Below, piece by piece: positions 55,774 to 64,000 of a stretch of 64,000 bases of DNA; positions within the stretch are counted from its first letter, which is position 1; the number at the start of each line of letters is the position of its first letter. The stretch comes from Clostridium sp. CMCC3677 (GTDB taxonomy: Bacteria > Bacillota > Clostridia > Clostridiales > Clostridiaceae). Both the position numbers and the translations under genes were made by a program. Location of the stretch: the NCBI RefSeq assembly GCF_023845585.1, contig NZ_JAMQHS010000006.1, forward strand, positions 124,001 through 188,000, in the 5' to 3' direction. The notes beneath the pieces were generated by a model. That model did no database searches, had not been told where the DNA came from, and saw only the letters and a list, made by a program, of their open reading frames with translations.

Positions 55774-56577
55774 CTATAAAACAAATTTTTCTATTGCGTA
55801 AGCTACTCCATCTTCATCATTACTTTTAGTTATAAATTGTGCATTTTCTTTAACTTCATCAAATCCATTTTCCATAGCAACTCCAAGACCTGCATATTTA
55901 ACCATTGATAAGTCATTTCCTGCATCCCCCATTGCTATTACCTCTTCTTGTTTTATTCCTAAAGTTTCTGCAAGTCTTTTTAAACCTTCACCTTTATCAA
56001 CTTCATTGTTCATAAATTCTAAGAAGAAAGGTGTGCTTCTTAACACATTATATTTTTCATAAACTTCTTTAGGTAATTTTTTAATTGCTTCTTCTAATAC
56101 TTCTTCTGGATCTATAATCATTATTTTTATTATATTTTCAGTGTCATCTATGTTATCAAAATCTACAATACTTATACCAATTCCGTTTATTTCTGCTTCA
56201 ACTTCTGTATATTGGCTAATTTTAGGTGTTATCAATCCTAATTTTTCAGAAAATGCATGTATATTCACATTTAATTCTTTAGCTATGTTATTAATATATT
56301 TTAAATCTTTCCCTTTTAAAACAGTTCTTGATATTATTTCACCAGTTTTTGCATTTTGAGCTACTCCGCCATTAAAACTAAGAACATAATCATTCTCTTT
56401 TAATAATTCAAGTTCTTCTAAATATTGTCTTAATCCTTCACTAGGTCTTCCTGAAGCTAAAACTACTTTAACACCTTTTTTTTCAGCTGCTTTTATAGCT
56501 TGTTTATTTCTTTCAGAAACCTTTTTATCACTTGTAAGTAATGTTCCATCCATGTCTAATGCTATTAATTTGTACAT
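55774..56577 (-). CDS. HAD-superfamily (Cof-type) phosphatase
   Basis: 267 aa. Nucleophile DMDGTLLTS (Asp8), VLASGRPSEGL, and MGDAGNDLSMVKYAG provide the metal and acid residues; the large C2B cap between about 85 and 185 is that of the Cof/YidA type. It likely dephosphorylates sugar phosphates or related metabolites. ATG after GGAGG. The last codons border the composite repeat at 55531-55773. Confidence 0.92.
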   Translation of the reverse strand: MYKLIALDMDGTLLTSDKKVSERNKQAIKAAEKKGVKVVLASGRPSEGLRQYLEELELLKENDYVLSFNGGVAQNAKTGEIISRTVLKGKDLKYINNIAKELNVNIHAFSEKLGLITPKISQYTEVEAEINGIGISIVDFDNIDDTENIIKIMIIDPEEVLEEAIKKLPKEVYEKYNVLRSTPFFLEFMNNEVDKGEGLKRLAETLGIKQEEVIAMGDAGNDLSMVKYAGLGVAMENGFDEVKENAQFITKSNDEDGVAYAIEKFVL

Positions 56578-56699
56578 ATTCTTCCTCCAATTTGTTTAAA
56601 AATAATACTCTTTTTAATATAAATTATTACCATGTTTTATTTTATCATACTTGATTTATCATTAATAACATAAATGTTTTTAATTTTATTTTAAATAAA
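56578..56699. other. Upstream region of the HAD gene
   Basis: AT-rich, nothing recognised besides the left target duplication at 56692-56699. Confidence 0.3.
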
Positions 56700-56916
56700 G
56701 GCTCTGTTTTAAATGTGTGTTGATATATGCAATAGGTAAAGTGGCATTGTAATTGGACTTTGAGAATTCTCAATGAGTATTGTCACATTTACTGCTTGTC
56801 TCAATTTTATATTGGGAGCAAGCTAAAATGGGACTATACTCATTTTAGCATTCCTAAGTTCAATTATTCCGCTCACTTTGCTTATGCATATATCAACACT
56901 CTGCTAAAACATAGCC
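56700..56916. mobile_element. MITE-like element, 217 bp, perfect 8-bp duplication
   Basis: Ends GGCTCTGTTTTAAATG and CTGCTAAAACATAGCC; flanked by TAAATAAA (56692-56699, 56917-56924), the same target as the copy at 19791. The interior GACTTT...GCTTGTCTCAA/TTGGGAGCAAGC...ATACTCATTTTAG is closest to the 40195 copy. It lies in the divergent promoter region between the HAD and ytaF genes. Confidence 0.85.
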
Positions 56917-56924
56917 TAAATAAA

Positions 56925-57052
56925 AAATACTAATCTTAGATAAATTTAATCATGTAATATTTATTACATTTCACTCACATTTTGTAACTAATATCGTATT
57001 TCTTCATAATATAAAATATATATAAGTATGTATTAGTTATCGAGGTATTACT
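56925..57052. other. Promoter region of ytaF
   Basis: AT-rich, with a TAACTAATATCG stretch near 56985 and a good GAGGT ribosome site. No clear sigma-factor consensus seen. Confidence 0.3.
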
Positions 57053-57676
57053 ATGCTTGAATCAATTTTATTAGTATCATCTATCTGTATAGATTCTTTT
57101 GTTGCAAGCATTGCTTATGGTACATCTAAAATTAAAATCCCGCCAATATCTGCTTTAATAATAAATTTGGTATCTACATGTACACTAGGTATTTCCTTAT
57201 TACTTGGAGCTATCGTAAAAAAATTTTTACCAGGTAATCTGCCTATGTTGATAGGATTTGTTCTTTTAATGGGACTGGGTATATATCGTTTATTTGAATG
57301 CATATTTAAATCTTATATATCTAAGTGCTCTCAAATAGATACCCCTTTAACATTTAAATTATTTGATTTTAAATTTGTACTTGAGGTTTATGCTGATGAG
57401 ACAAAAGCTGACTTTGATAAATCAAAAACTTTAAGTCCAAAAGAATCATTTTATCTAGCTCTTGCACTTTCATTAGATAGCTTAGCAGTTGGATTTGGTT
57501 CTAGTTTGACAAGTATAAATTATATTCAGGTCATAATTCTTAGTTTCATAATTGGCTTTTTAGCTGTATCAATTGGTGTTATAATTGGTAAAAAATTAGC
57601 TGACAATATAAACGTTGAACTCTCCTGGCTATCTGGTGTGCTTCTTATAATACTAGCTATTATAAAATTTCTATAA
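57053..57676 (+). CDS. ytaF: Sporulation membrane protein YtaF (MntP-like)
   Basis: 207 aa, six hydrophobic segments in two halves that each begin with an Asp-containing helix (SICIDSFVASIAYG, about 10-23; LALSLDSLAVGFGS, about 137-150). This two-fold MntP arrangement is that of efflux-type proteins; YtaF is expressed during sporulation in Bacillus. The middle loop (about 90-125) is charged. ATG after GAGGT. Confidence 0.88.
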   Translation: MLESILLVSSICIDSFVASIAYGTSKIKIPPISALIINLVSTCTLGISLLLGAIVKKFLPGNLPMLIGFVLLMGLGIYRLFECIFKSYISKCSQIDTPLTFKLFDFKFVLEVYADETKADFDKSKTLSPKESFYLALALSLDSLAVGFGSSLTSINYIQVIILSFIIGFLAVSIGVIIGKKLADNINVELSWLSGVLLIILAIIKFL

Positions 57677-57686
57677 ATCCTATCTA

Positions 57687-57739
57687 TGAAAGAGCTATAT
57701 CAAAATAATTCATAAAATTATTTTAATACAGCTCTTTTA
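57687..57739. terminator. Terminator between ytaF and cobQ
   Basis: AAAGAGCT..AAAATAATT / AATTATTTT..AGCTCTTT with T-rich right flank, convergent genes. Confidence 0.8.
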
Positions 57740-57743
57740 TATT

Positions 57744-59249
57744 TTAAATACCCATTATTTCTTTTATTTTGTTTACATCTATATTTTCTGAAAACACTTT
57801 TGCTAATTTTTCATATTGCTCATTTTTATAATCAGATATCTTATTTAATTCATCATCTTCTGATAAATTAAAATTGTTATTCTTCTTTAATGCATTAATA
57901 AATGCATTAGTAAATTCCTCCGAATCAAAAATTCCATGCAAGTAAGTTCCTGCAACAGATCCCTCTTTATCACAAACTCCAATGACTTTTCCTTTAGAAT
58001 CCTTTATAAATGGTTTTACATTTTTTCCAACTTTACTTATCCCATTGTGTATTTCATATCCTACTAATGATTTATTTTCTATTTCATTAATATCTTTTAA
58101 ATTTGATACTACTTGAGCCTCAACTTGCTTAGTTACTTTTCTTTCATTAAATCTAGTCTTTATATCAAGTAAACCTAATCCTTCTTCTTGAAAAGTATTT
58201 CCTTCTACACCCTGTTGATCAAGAAGTAACTTTCCTAGCATTTGATATCCGCCACAAATTCCCAATACTAATGTGCCATTATCATGCAATTTAATTATCT
58301 CATCTGCAAGTTTACTTTCCTTTAAGATTCTCAAATCTTCAATTGTATTTTTAGTTCCTGGTATAATAATCACATCTGGATCTTTTAAATACTTTGTACT
58401 TTCTACATACCTTATATTAACTCCATTTATTCTGTTAAGTACATTAAAATCTGTAAAATTAGACATATGAGAAAGTCTTATTATAGCTATATCTATATTT
58501 TTTCCTTCAGTAGATTCTTTATTACTTATCTTTTCTGTAACACTATCTTCATCCTCAATATCAAAGTATTCATATGGCATTACTCCAAGAACAGGTATTT
58601 TTATTATGTCTTCCAATTGTTTTACACCAGGTTCAAAGTATTCTTTCTTTCCTCTAAACTTGTTTATTATAACACCTTTAACTCTTTGTCTTTCATTTTC
58701 TGTTAGCAACTGAAGTGTACCAACTATTGTGGCAAACACTCCACCCCTGTCAATATCAGCAACTAATATAACTGGTGCATCAACACTTTCAGCCATATTC
58801 ATATTAGCTATATCACTATCTTTTAAATTTATTTCAGCACAGCCTCCAGATCCTTCTAATACTATTAATTCATACTCATTATCTAGTTCATCATATGATT
58901 CTTTTACAATACCTTTTAACTTCTTGTTTAGTTCTTTATATTTATAAGGTTCTATATTATCATAAACTTTTCCATTTACTATAACTTGAGTATGTCCTCC
59001 ACTTGGTTTTAATAATATAGGGTTCATTAAAGCACTAGGTTCTATTTTAGATGCTTCAGCTTGTACGACTTGAGCTCTTCCCATTTCCGCACCATCTTTG
59101 GTTACATAGGAATTCAACGAGATATTCATTGCTTTAAAAGGAGCCACTTTAAACTCTTCATTTTTTAGCACTCTACATAGTGCTGCTACTAAAGTACTCT
59201 TTCCTACTGAAGATGCTGTACCTAAAAACATTATATTTTTTTTATTCAT
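57744..59249 (-). CDS. cobQ: Cobyric acid synthase CobQ/CbiP
   Basis: 501 aa from ATG 59247-59249 ([19 protein letters not shown]) with GGAGGG about five bases upstream; six extra codons are unsupported. An ATP-binding dethiobiotin-synthetase-like domain (about 1-235) with [10 protein letters not shown], then a class I glutaminase-like domain with Cys in [12 protein letters not shown] (about 330) and a C-terminal His in GTYLHGIF. It amidates four side chains of the corrin ring. Last gene of the cob operon in the window. Confidence 0.96.
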   Translation of the reverse strand: MNKKNIMFLGTASSVGKSTLVAALCRVLKNEEFKVAPFKAMNISLNSYVTKDGAEMGRAQVVQAEASKIEPSALMNPILLKPSGGHTQVIVNGKVYDNIEPYKYKELNKKLKGIVKESYDELDNEYELIVLEGSGGCAEINLKDSDIANMNMAESVDAPVILVADIDRGGVFATIVGTLQLLTENERQRVKGVIINKFRGKKEYFEPGVKQLEDIIKIPVLGVMPYEYFDIEDEDSVTEKISNKESTEGKNIDIAIIRLSHMSNFTDFNVLNRINGVNIRYVESTKYLKDPDVIIIPGTKNTIEDLRILKESKLADEIIKLHDNGTLVLGICGGYQMLGKLLLDQQGVEGNTFQEEGLGLLDIKTRFNERKVTKQVEAQVVSNLKDINEIENKSLVGYEIHNGISKVGKNVKPFIKDSKGKVIGVCDKEGSVAGTYLHGIFDSEEFTNAFINALKKNNNFNLSEDDELNKISDYKNEQYEKLAKVFSENIDVNKIKEIMGI

Positions 59250-59360
59250 ACTACCCTCCAAAAACATCTTTTGCAGTTTTTAACATAATACTTTAACTGC
59301 TTATTTTATTATTAAATATCCATAGTTATCTAAAATCTACTTTTCTATTATTTAAAAATT

Positions 59361-60437
59361 CTATTCATTATTACCAAGTATATTTTTTATACAAGAAATT
59401 AATTTAGTATTATCTTCTCTACTTTTAACTGCTACTCTATAATAATATTCATTTAAACAATCGTAGTTACTACAACTTCTTATTAAAATATTGTGTTTTA
59501 GTAGTTCTGATTTTAAATTAATATCTAAATTGCTTTTAAAAAATATAAAATTCACACTAGGCTCATATACCTTTAAGCTTTTAAACGTCTTTAGACTATT
59601 ATATAGGAAAGCTTTCTCTTTTTCCATATATTGTATTGTTTTTCTCATATAATTTTTATCTTGTAAAGAAACTCTCGTTGCTACATCTGCCAGTGTATTT
59701 ATATTCCAAGCTGGAGTTATCTTATAAACTTCACTTGTAAAATCCTTATTTGAACATAAACCATATCCTATTCTCAATCCCGGTATAGCAAAAAATTTAG
59801 TAAGCGACTTTAGTATAATTAAATTATCAAAAGCCTCTATAGTATTAACCATTGAAAAATCTCCTATTGTAAAATCCATAAAAGATTCATCAATTAAAAC
59901 TTTACTATTGTTCTCTTTAGACTTTATTAAAATTTTCATTAATAATTCTCTATTCGTTAATACTCCTGTTGGATTATTAGGATTACATATAAAAACCAAG
60001 TCAATTTCTTCTGTAATTTTATCTAAAATATCCTCACATATTTTAAAAGAATTATTTTCACTCATTTTATATAATTCAACTTTTGAATTTACACATTCTA
60101 CAGCTTCTTTATATTCTGAAAAGGTTGGCACAGGTATTAATACTTTTTTAGGATTTAATGCTTTAACTATATTAAATAGCACTTCAGCAGCACCATTACC
60201 TAACATTAAATACGATTTATCAATTTGTTCATATTCAGATATTGATTTTTTTAATTCCATGTAACTTATATCAGGATATTTTTTAATATCATCCATTGAA
60301 TCTATTATAGCTCTCTTTACTTCATTTGACATACCTAAAGGATTAATATTAGATGAAAAATCTATTATATTATTATAATCAATTCCCTTTTGTCTTGCTA
60401 TTTCTTTTATATTTCCACCATGTCCTATATTAGCCAT
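59361..60437 (-). CDS. cobD: L-threonine-O-3-phosphate decarboxylase CobD type
   Basis: 358 aa from ATG 60435-60437 (MANIGHGGNIKEIARQKG), GGAGG seven bases upstream; a TTG five codons earlier lies within that ribosome site. The aminotransferase fold with PLP Lys in ILKSLTKFFAIPGLRIGYG (about 215), FSSNINPLG and NPNNPTG. HGGN at the start and its place next to cbiB separate it from HisC. It supplies aminopropanol phosphate, which CbiB attaches. Overlaps cbiB end by 8 bases. Confidence 0.9.
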   Translation of the reverse strand: MANIGHGGNIKEIARQKGIDYNNIIDFSSNINPLGMSNEVKRAIIDSMDDIKKYPDISYMELKKSISEYEQIDKSYLMLGNGAAEVLFNIVKALNPKKVLIPVPTFSEYKEAVECVNSKVELYKMSENNSFKICEDILDKITEEIDLVFICNPNNPTGVLTNRELLMKILIKSKENNSKVLIDESFMDFTIGDFSMVNTIEAFDNLIILKSLTKFFAIPGLRIGYGLCSNKDFTSEVYKITPAWNINTLADVATRVSLQDKNYMRKTIQYMEKEKAFLYNSLKTFKSLKVYEPSVNFIFFKSNLDINLKSELLKHNILIRSCSNYDCLNEYYYRVAVKSREDNTKLISCIKNILGNNE

Positions 60438-61380
60438 AGATATGTCCTCCAATAAAAATTAATATGATTGATAATATGTATGATAAAATAGTACTACAAT
60501 AAAGTACTTTTGACGTTTTATCTACATCCAAAATCTCTATTTCCTTAATACTATCTCCTATAGTTTGTTTTTTGACTAATTTTCCAAAATAATAGTTTGC
60601 TCCCCCAAGTTGAATTCCTAATATGCCTGCCATTGCAGCTTCTGGATGAGCGCTATTAGGACTTGAATGATTATATCTATCTCTTTTATATATTTTAAAA
60701 CTACGTTTATAATCATATCCTAAAATCATAGCTGATAATACTATTAAAATTCCTGTAATTCTTGCTGGAATATAATTAAATACATCATCTAATTTTGCAG
60801 AAAAGTATCCAAACTCCATATATTTATCATTTTTATATCCAAACATAGAATCTAAAGTATTTACTGATTTATATGCCATAGCTAATGGTGCGCCTCCAAG
60901 TCCTGCATAAAAAATTGGTGCTATAATCCCATCTGACATATTTTCTGCAATTGTCTCTATCACGGCTCTTATAATATCTTGTTTATCTAAATTTTCAGTG
61001 TCTCTTCCTACTATAAAGGCTAATTGCTTTCTAGCAGCATTAATATCATCTTTCCTTACTAATGAAATAACCCTATATCCTTCTGTCACTAATCCTTTAG
61101 CAGAAATACAGAAATATATTACTACTCCACCTAAAAGTATACCTAAATACTTATTAAAATCACTTACAATCTTTAATATAAAAAAGTTAAATAAAAATGT
61201 AGTACTTATAATTATTAACCAAGTAATAAGGCCACCTATCTTTAAATAATTCTTAAATAACTTTCTAGATATTTTTTCTAATTTACTAGCAAAATTTCCA
61301 ATTATTCTAACGGGATGTATCGGATTTTCTGGATCTCCAATTATTAGATCCAAAATAAATCCAATAGTTAATTCTATCAT
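60430..61380 (-). CDS. cbiB: Adenosylcobinamide-phosphate synthase CbiB
   Basis: 316 aa from ATG 61378-61380 (MIELTIGFILDLIIGDPENPIHPVRIIG). At least four transmembrane segments. Conserved DLIIGDPENPIHPVR, IAENMSDGIIAPIFY and HSSPNSAHPEAAMAGILGIQLGG. It condenses aminopropanol phosphate with adenosylcobyric acid at the membrane. Coupled to cobD by overlap. Confidence 0.95.
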   Translation of the reverse strand: MIELTIGFILDLIIGDPENPIHPVRIIGNFASKLEKISRKLFKNYLKIGGLITWLIIISTTFLFNFFILKIVSDFNKYLGILLGGVVIYFCISAKGLVTEGYRVISLVRKDDINAARKQLAFIVGRDTENLDKQDIIRAVIETIAENMSDGIIAPIFYAGLGGAPLAMAYKSVNTLDSMFGYKNDKYMEFGYFSAKLDDVFNYIPARITGILIVLSAMILGYDYKRSFKIYKRDRYNHSSPNSAHPEAAMAGILGIQLGGANYYFGKLVKKQTIGDSIKEIEILDVDKTSKVLYCSTILSYILSIILIFIGGHIYG

Positions 61381-61415
61381 TCTATAAACCACCCTTAATC
61401 TTTTGAATTTTAAAA

Positions 61416-62024
61416 TTACATCTTAAAAATTTCTTTAACACTTGTTATTTCTACATCATTTTCTAGTGATATTATAAGTTTATATCCATCTCCACCTTGT
61501 GGTTGCCACTCTATAAAGCTTTTTTTATTGTCATATAATTCTTCTAATAACATTCCTATAGTGCCTCCATGCAAAACAGCTAATGCACTTTTAATATTTT
61601 CATTACTCAATTCACATATTAAATTAAAAAAGCCTTTTAATATTCTTTCTTTAAATTCTTTTTTACTCTCCCCATTAGGACATTTAACTTCTCCAACCTC
61701 ATCCATAATCCATTCTTGATATTTAGGATTTTCTTTTAAATCTTCATAAGATTTTAACTCAAATTCACCAAAATTATATTCACACAATTCTGGTACTAAA
61801 TAATATTCTTCATTTGGATATAAAATTTCAAAAGTTTCATTAGCTCTCTTTAAACCACTAGTAAAATATTTTTCACATAAAGGATATATATAGTTTTTCT
61901 TCTTATCTATAAGATCTATAATACCTTCATCACATAATGAGACATCTGTTTTGCCATAATATAATTTTTCTTTATTACAATATGTCTTTCCGTGTCTAAT
62001 TAGGTACAATTCAATTTTACTCAT
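61416..62024 (-). CDS. cobC: Alpha-ribazole phosphatase CobC type (histidine phosphatase)
   Basis: 202 aa. The catalytic LIRHGKTYCNKEKLYYG (His at about 10), ANETFEI, and the second His in AVLHGGTIGML (about 150) define the phosphoglycerate-mutase-like fold. Placement between cobU-like and cbiB genes points to removal of phosphate from alpha-ribazole phosphate or from adenosylcobalamin phosphate. Overlaps the upstream gene by 8 bases. Confidence 0.85.
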   Translation of the reverse strand: MSKIELYLIRHGKTYCNKEKLYYGKTDVSLCDEGIIDLIDKKKNYIYPLCEKYFTSGLKRANETFEILYPNEEYYLVPELCEYNFGEFELKSYEDLKENPKYQEWIMDEVGEVKCPNGESKKEFKERILKGFFNLICELSNENIKSALAVLHGGTIGMLLEELYDNKKSFIEWQPQGGDGYKLIISLENDVEITSVKEIFKM

Positions 62025-62397
62025 CTTTTAATACTTCCTCCAGTCCAAAAAATATTCTACATACCTTATTTGAATTTTGTGATAAAAATTGTAGTACTTT
62101 TCCACATTCTTCTCTCCATAATCTATCTTCTCTATTTAAAGGTACGATTCCAGAGCCTATTTCATCGCATACAATTATCTTATCCTGAAGAATATCTAAA
62201 TTTTCTTTTATTATCTCTAAAGTATCAATTTTTTTTAAAACACAATCTTTTATAAACATATGTAATCCCATTATAACTTTGTATGAAAAATCTAAATTCG
62301 AATTATTGCAATAAAATAAATCTTTATTTTCTAAGTTATATTTCTTTTTAACAAATTCATTTTTTCCATTATATGCTCCACCATAAATTAAAATCAT
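62017..62397 (-). CDS. Short CobU-like nucleotide-binding protein
   Basis: 126 aa. The P-loop-like GGAYNGKNEF lacks the Ser/Thr after GK. DKIIVCDEIGSGIVPLNREDRLWREECGKVLQFLSQN is very close to the C-terminal half of CobU (NEVGxGIVPxNxxxRxxRDxxGxxNQxLA). The RHxxxR segment that carries the phosphorylated His in CobU is missing. It may be a regulatory or degenerate paralogue of the full-length cobU at 63422, or a partner in GTP:cobinamide transfer. ATG after AAAGGAAATAGGAG. Confidence 0.7.
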   Translation of the reverse strand: MILIYGGAYNGKNEFVKKKYNLENKDLFYCNNSNLDFSYKVIMGLHMFIKDCVLKKIDTLEIIKENLDILQDKIIVCDEIGSGIVPLNREDRLWREECGKVLQFLSQNSNKVCRIFFGLEEVLKDE

Positions 62398-62477
62398 ATC
62401 TCCTATTTCCTTTCATTGATACCTTATATAAGTATTCACATAATGTTAGAACAAAGTGGCTGTACCAACCTTTTTTT

Positions 62478-62618
62478 AGTTAAGAGTGGATAATTGAAAG
62501 TTGAAAGTTTTTGTTGAAAGTCCTAAAGACTTTCTGAAAAAGTATTATATTTGAAAAATTCCATCAAAGAATTTTTTTCCTCAACTCTCCACTCTTCACT
62601 CTCAATTCTCAACTCTTA
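62478..62618. repeat. Dispersed repeat B, copy 2
   Basis: AGTTAAGAGTGGATAATTG at the left and CTCTCAATTCTCAACTCTT at the right form a long imperfect hairpin with CCTAAAGACTTTCT and AATTCCATCAAAGAATTTTT in the middle. It interrupts the cob operon between cobS and the cobU-like gene. Confidence 0.65.
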
Positions 62619-62654
62619 TTTACTTTAACTTAGATTTTATCAGCTTTTCATTCT

Positions 62655-63413
62655 TTAAAAAAATATACATGCTGAAAACAGTCCTACTAATTCTCCAACA
62701 ACAAGAGAAAATCCTGCTACATCACCAGATATTCCACCAAATTCATTAATGCATTTTTTCACACATAAGCTTATAGCCACTGCAACAATTAGTAAAATTG
62801 CTATTCCAGTATATCCAAGTATAATTCCAAACAATATACATACCAAGACTAACTCTAATATTAAAATAACCTTGTCTTTAATGTTTGTCCCTTTTGTAAA
62901 ATAGCTTCCTAATGTACTTTCTTTAATTGTAATTATAGTAATAAAAAAATATGCTACTATATTTCTACTTATTATAGGTAAAAATATCAATATATATGGA
63001 TTTTTATTATATTCTAAAAATGAATAAACTGCACCAAATTGTATAAAAAATAAAATAATAACAGATATAACTGAAAATGCTCCTGTTGTAGAATCTTTTA
63101 ATATTCTTAATTTTTCTTCTTTATCTCTTCTTGATAAAATAGCATCACATACATCCATAAATCCATCTAAATGTAACATTCCAGTAATTATGAATGGTAT
63201 TATCATTATTAATGCACTTTTTAAAACTATAGATATATTTAAATAATTTATTAATTTATATCCTAGAAACCATACGCATCCTACAATAAGGCCTATAATT
63301 GGATAACACTTCATCATGTTTTTAGCTCCATCTTCATCCCATTCTACATATGGCATTGGAATTATAGTAAACATACTTAAAGACATCATAAACCCTTTAA
63401 ATAAATTTTTCAT
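62655..63413 (-). CDS. cobS: Adenosylcobinamide-GDP ribazoletransferase CobS
   Basis: 252 aa membrane protein with about six hydrophobic segments. [23 protein letters not shown] (about 81-104) and STTGAFSV are the CobS motifs; [24 protein letters not shown] precedes. It joins alpha-ribazole to adenosylcobinamide-GDP. ATG lies 8 bases after cobU; its ribosome site is weak, suggesting coupling. Confidence 0.95.
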   Translation of the reverse strand: MKNLFKGFMMSLSMFTIIPMPYVEWDEDGAKNMMKCYPIIGLIVGCVWFLGYKLINYLNISIVLKSALIMIIPFIITGMLHLDGFMDVCDAILSRRDKEEKLRILKDSTTGAFSVISVIILFFIQFGAVYSFLEYNKNPYILIFLPIISRNIVAYFFITIITIKESTLGSYFTKGTNIKDKVILILELVLVCILFGIILGYTGIAILLIVAVAISLCVKKCINEFGGISGDVAGFSLVVGELVGLFSACIFF

Positions 63414-63421
63414 CTCTTTAT

Positions 63422-63976
63422 TTATCCCTTCTTAGCTAATTCACTTAATAAATTATTTCCTTTATGTACTTTTACATTACTAAAGCTACATTCAATAACT
63501 GTATCACATATCTTAGCTAGTTCTTTATTTATTTTACCAAGTTCTCTCTTATAATTTTCACTTATCTCATCATATTCTATAGAATCATTAAATATGTAGT
63601 CTGATATAATTACAACATTTTTAACAGTATCTATTATTTCTTTAATATTACTTATTATTTTTAATGAAGGACATTTTATTATATCATTTTTTATAAACAT
63701 TTCATTAGTTAAAAGTGAAGTTATACTATCAATTAAGATTGTATCTTTTTCATTTATATATTTTATTGTTTCATTTAAATCTCTAAATTGTTCTAAAGTA
63801 ACAAAACCTAATCCAAATCTGCTAATAATATGTTTTTCTATTCTTTTTTTATCTTCATCATCATAAGGACTCATAGTAGCTATATATATAACCTTATCTT
63901 TATTTAAAGATAAAGCTATTTTTTCACCTGTGTTAGATTTGCCACTTTTAGATCCCCCTATTATTAAACAATTCAT
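63422..63976 (-). CDS. cobU: Adenosylcobinamide kinase / guanylyltransferase CobU
   Basis: 184 aa. P-loop [17 protein letters not shown] (about 5-21); [23 protein letters not shown] includes the RI-KH segment with the GMP-accepting His (about 48); [12 protein letters not shown] is the Walker B strand. It phosphorylates and guanylylates adenosylcobinamide. The C-terminal half is shorter of conserved NEVGxG than usual, whereas the 126-aa paralogue has that motif, so the two may complement each other. First cob gene visible; the operon start lies outside the window. Confidence 0.85.
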   Translation of the reverse strand: MNCLIIGGSKSGKSNTGEKIALSLNKDKVIYIATMSPYDDEDKKRIEKHIISRFGLGFVTLEQFRDLNETIKYINEKDTILIDSITSLLTNEMFIKNDIIKCPSLKIISNIKEIIDTVKNVVIISDYIFNDSIEYDEISENYKRELGKINKELAKICDTVIECSFSNVKVHKGNNLLSELAKKG

Positions 63977-64000
63977 ATTACTTTTCTATTCCTATTCTTG

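Noticed and set aside
1-64000. Prophage, IS transposase, tRNA or rRNA genes
   Set aside because: No frame with transposase, integrase or phage motifs and no cloverleaf or rRNA segment was recognised anywhere in the window.

Overview
The window comes from a low-GC (AT-rich in both coding and intergenic DNA) spore-forming Firmicute, most probably Clostridium sensu stricto. Supporting signs are the strong AGGAGG-type ribosome sites, the hemA-hemC-cobA/hemD-hemB-hemL order with cbiK, a sporulation protein of the YtaF type, Cys-rich coat-like proteins and an anaerobic cobalamin set. Most genes are housekeeping and lie on the minus strand. I see no rRNA, tRNA, CRISPR array, prophage or transposase gene.

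Layout. 1-1.6 kb: 3'-truncated FtsA/DnaK-fold ATPase. 1.8-8 kb: a 39-aa membrane peptide, a UvrD-type helicase, nicotinate phosphoribosyltransferase, two tandem 105-aa paralogs of unknown function and a PerR regulator. 8.1-10.7 kb: a secreted or anchored protein, an Asn/Met-rich protein and two extremely Cys-rich proteins that look like spore-surface proteins. 10.9-17.5 kb: protein quality control and GTPase genes (engB, lon, clpX, clpP, tig). 17.5-19.7 kb: small unknowns and a PHP-type histidinol phosphatase. 19.9-27.5 kb: a ten-gene histidine operon hisZGDCBHAFIE; the convergent PHP gene supplies the missing phosphatase step. 28.6-33 kb: GNAT, thiI plus cysteine desulfurase, degV. 33.2-36 kb: thrC-thrB-ACT regulator. 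36-40 kb: unknowns and two alpha/beta hydrolases. 40.5-48.2 kb: hemA-sirC-hemC-cobA/hemD-hemB-hemL-cbiK, which makes uroporphyrinogen III and precorrin-2 for siroheme and B12; no haem-branch gene (hemE onward) is present here. 48.8-49.7 kb: a siroheme/4Fe-4S reductase, a likely consumer of that siroheme. 49.9-57.7 kb: mixed genes (cis-prenyltransferase-like, DUF1294, NSS transporter, metA, lactonase, HAD phosphatase, ytaF). 57.7-64 kb: late cobalamin genes cobQ, cobD, cbiB, cobC, a short cobU-like gene, cobS and cobU.

The most interesting non-genic signal is a family of short palindromic insertion elements (42-274 bp). They share ends related to GGCTATGTTTTA and an inner GTTGATATATGC-type block. 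Five copies are flanked by perfect 8-bp A/T-only direct repeats and a sixth by a 7/8 match, which marks them as transposed non-autonomous elements (MITE-like). Other copies are decayed or composite, and two sit in divergent promoter regions. Two further dispersed repeat families are present. Other points of note are a perfect 14-bp-arm palindrome over the perR promoter with a possible ATT start codon, a CGCG-centred palindrome just downstream of the his promoter, a hydrolase with Asp in place of the nucleophilic Ser, and a candidate small RNA at about 18.76-18.9 kb.
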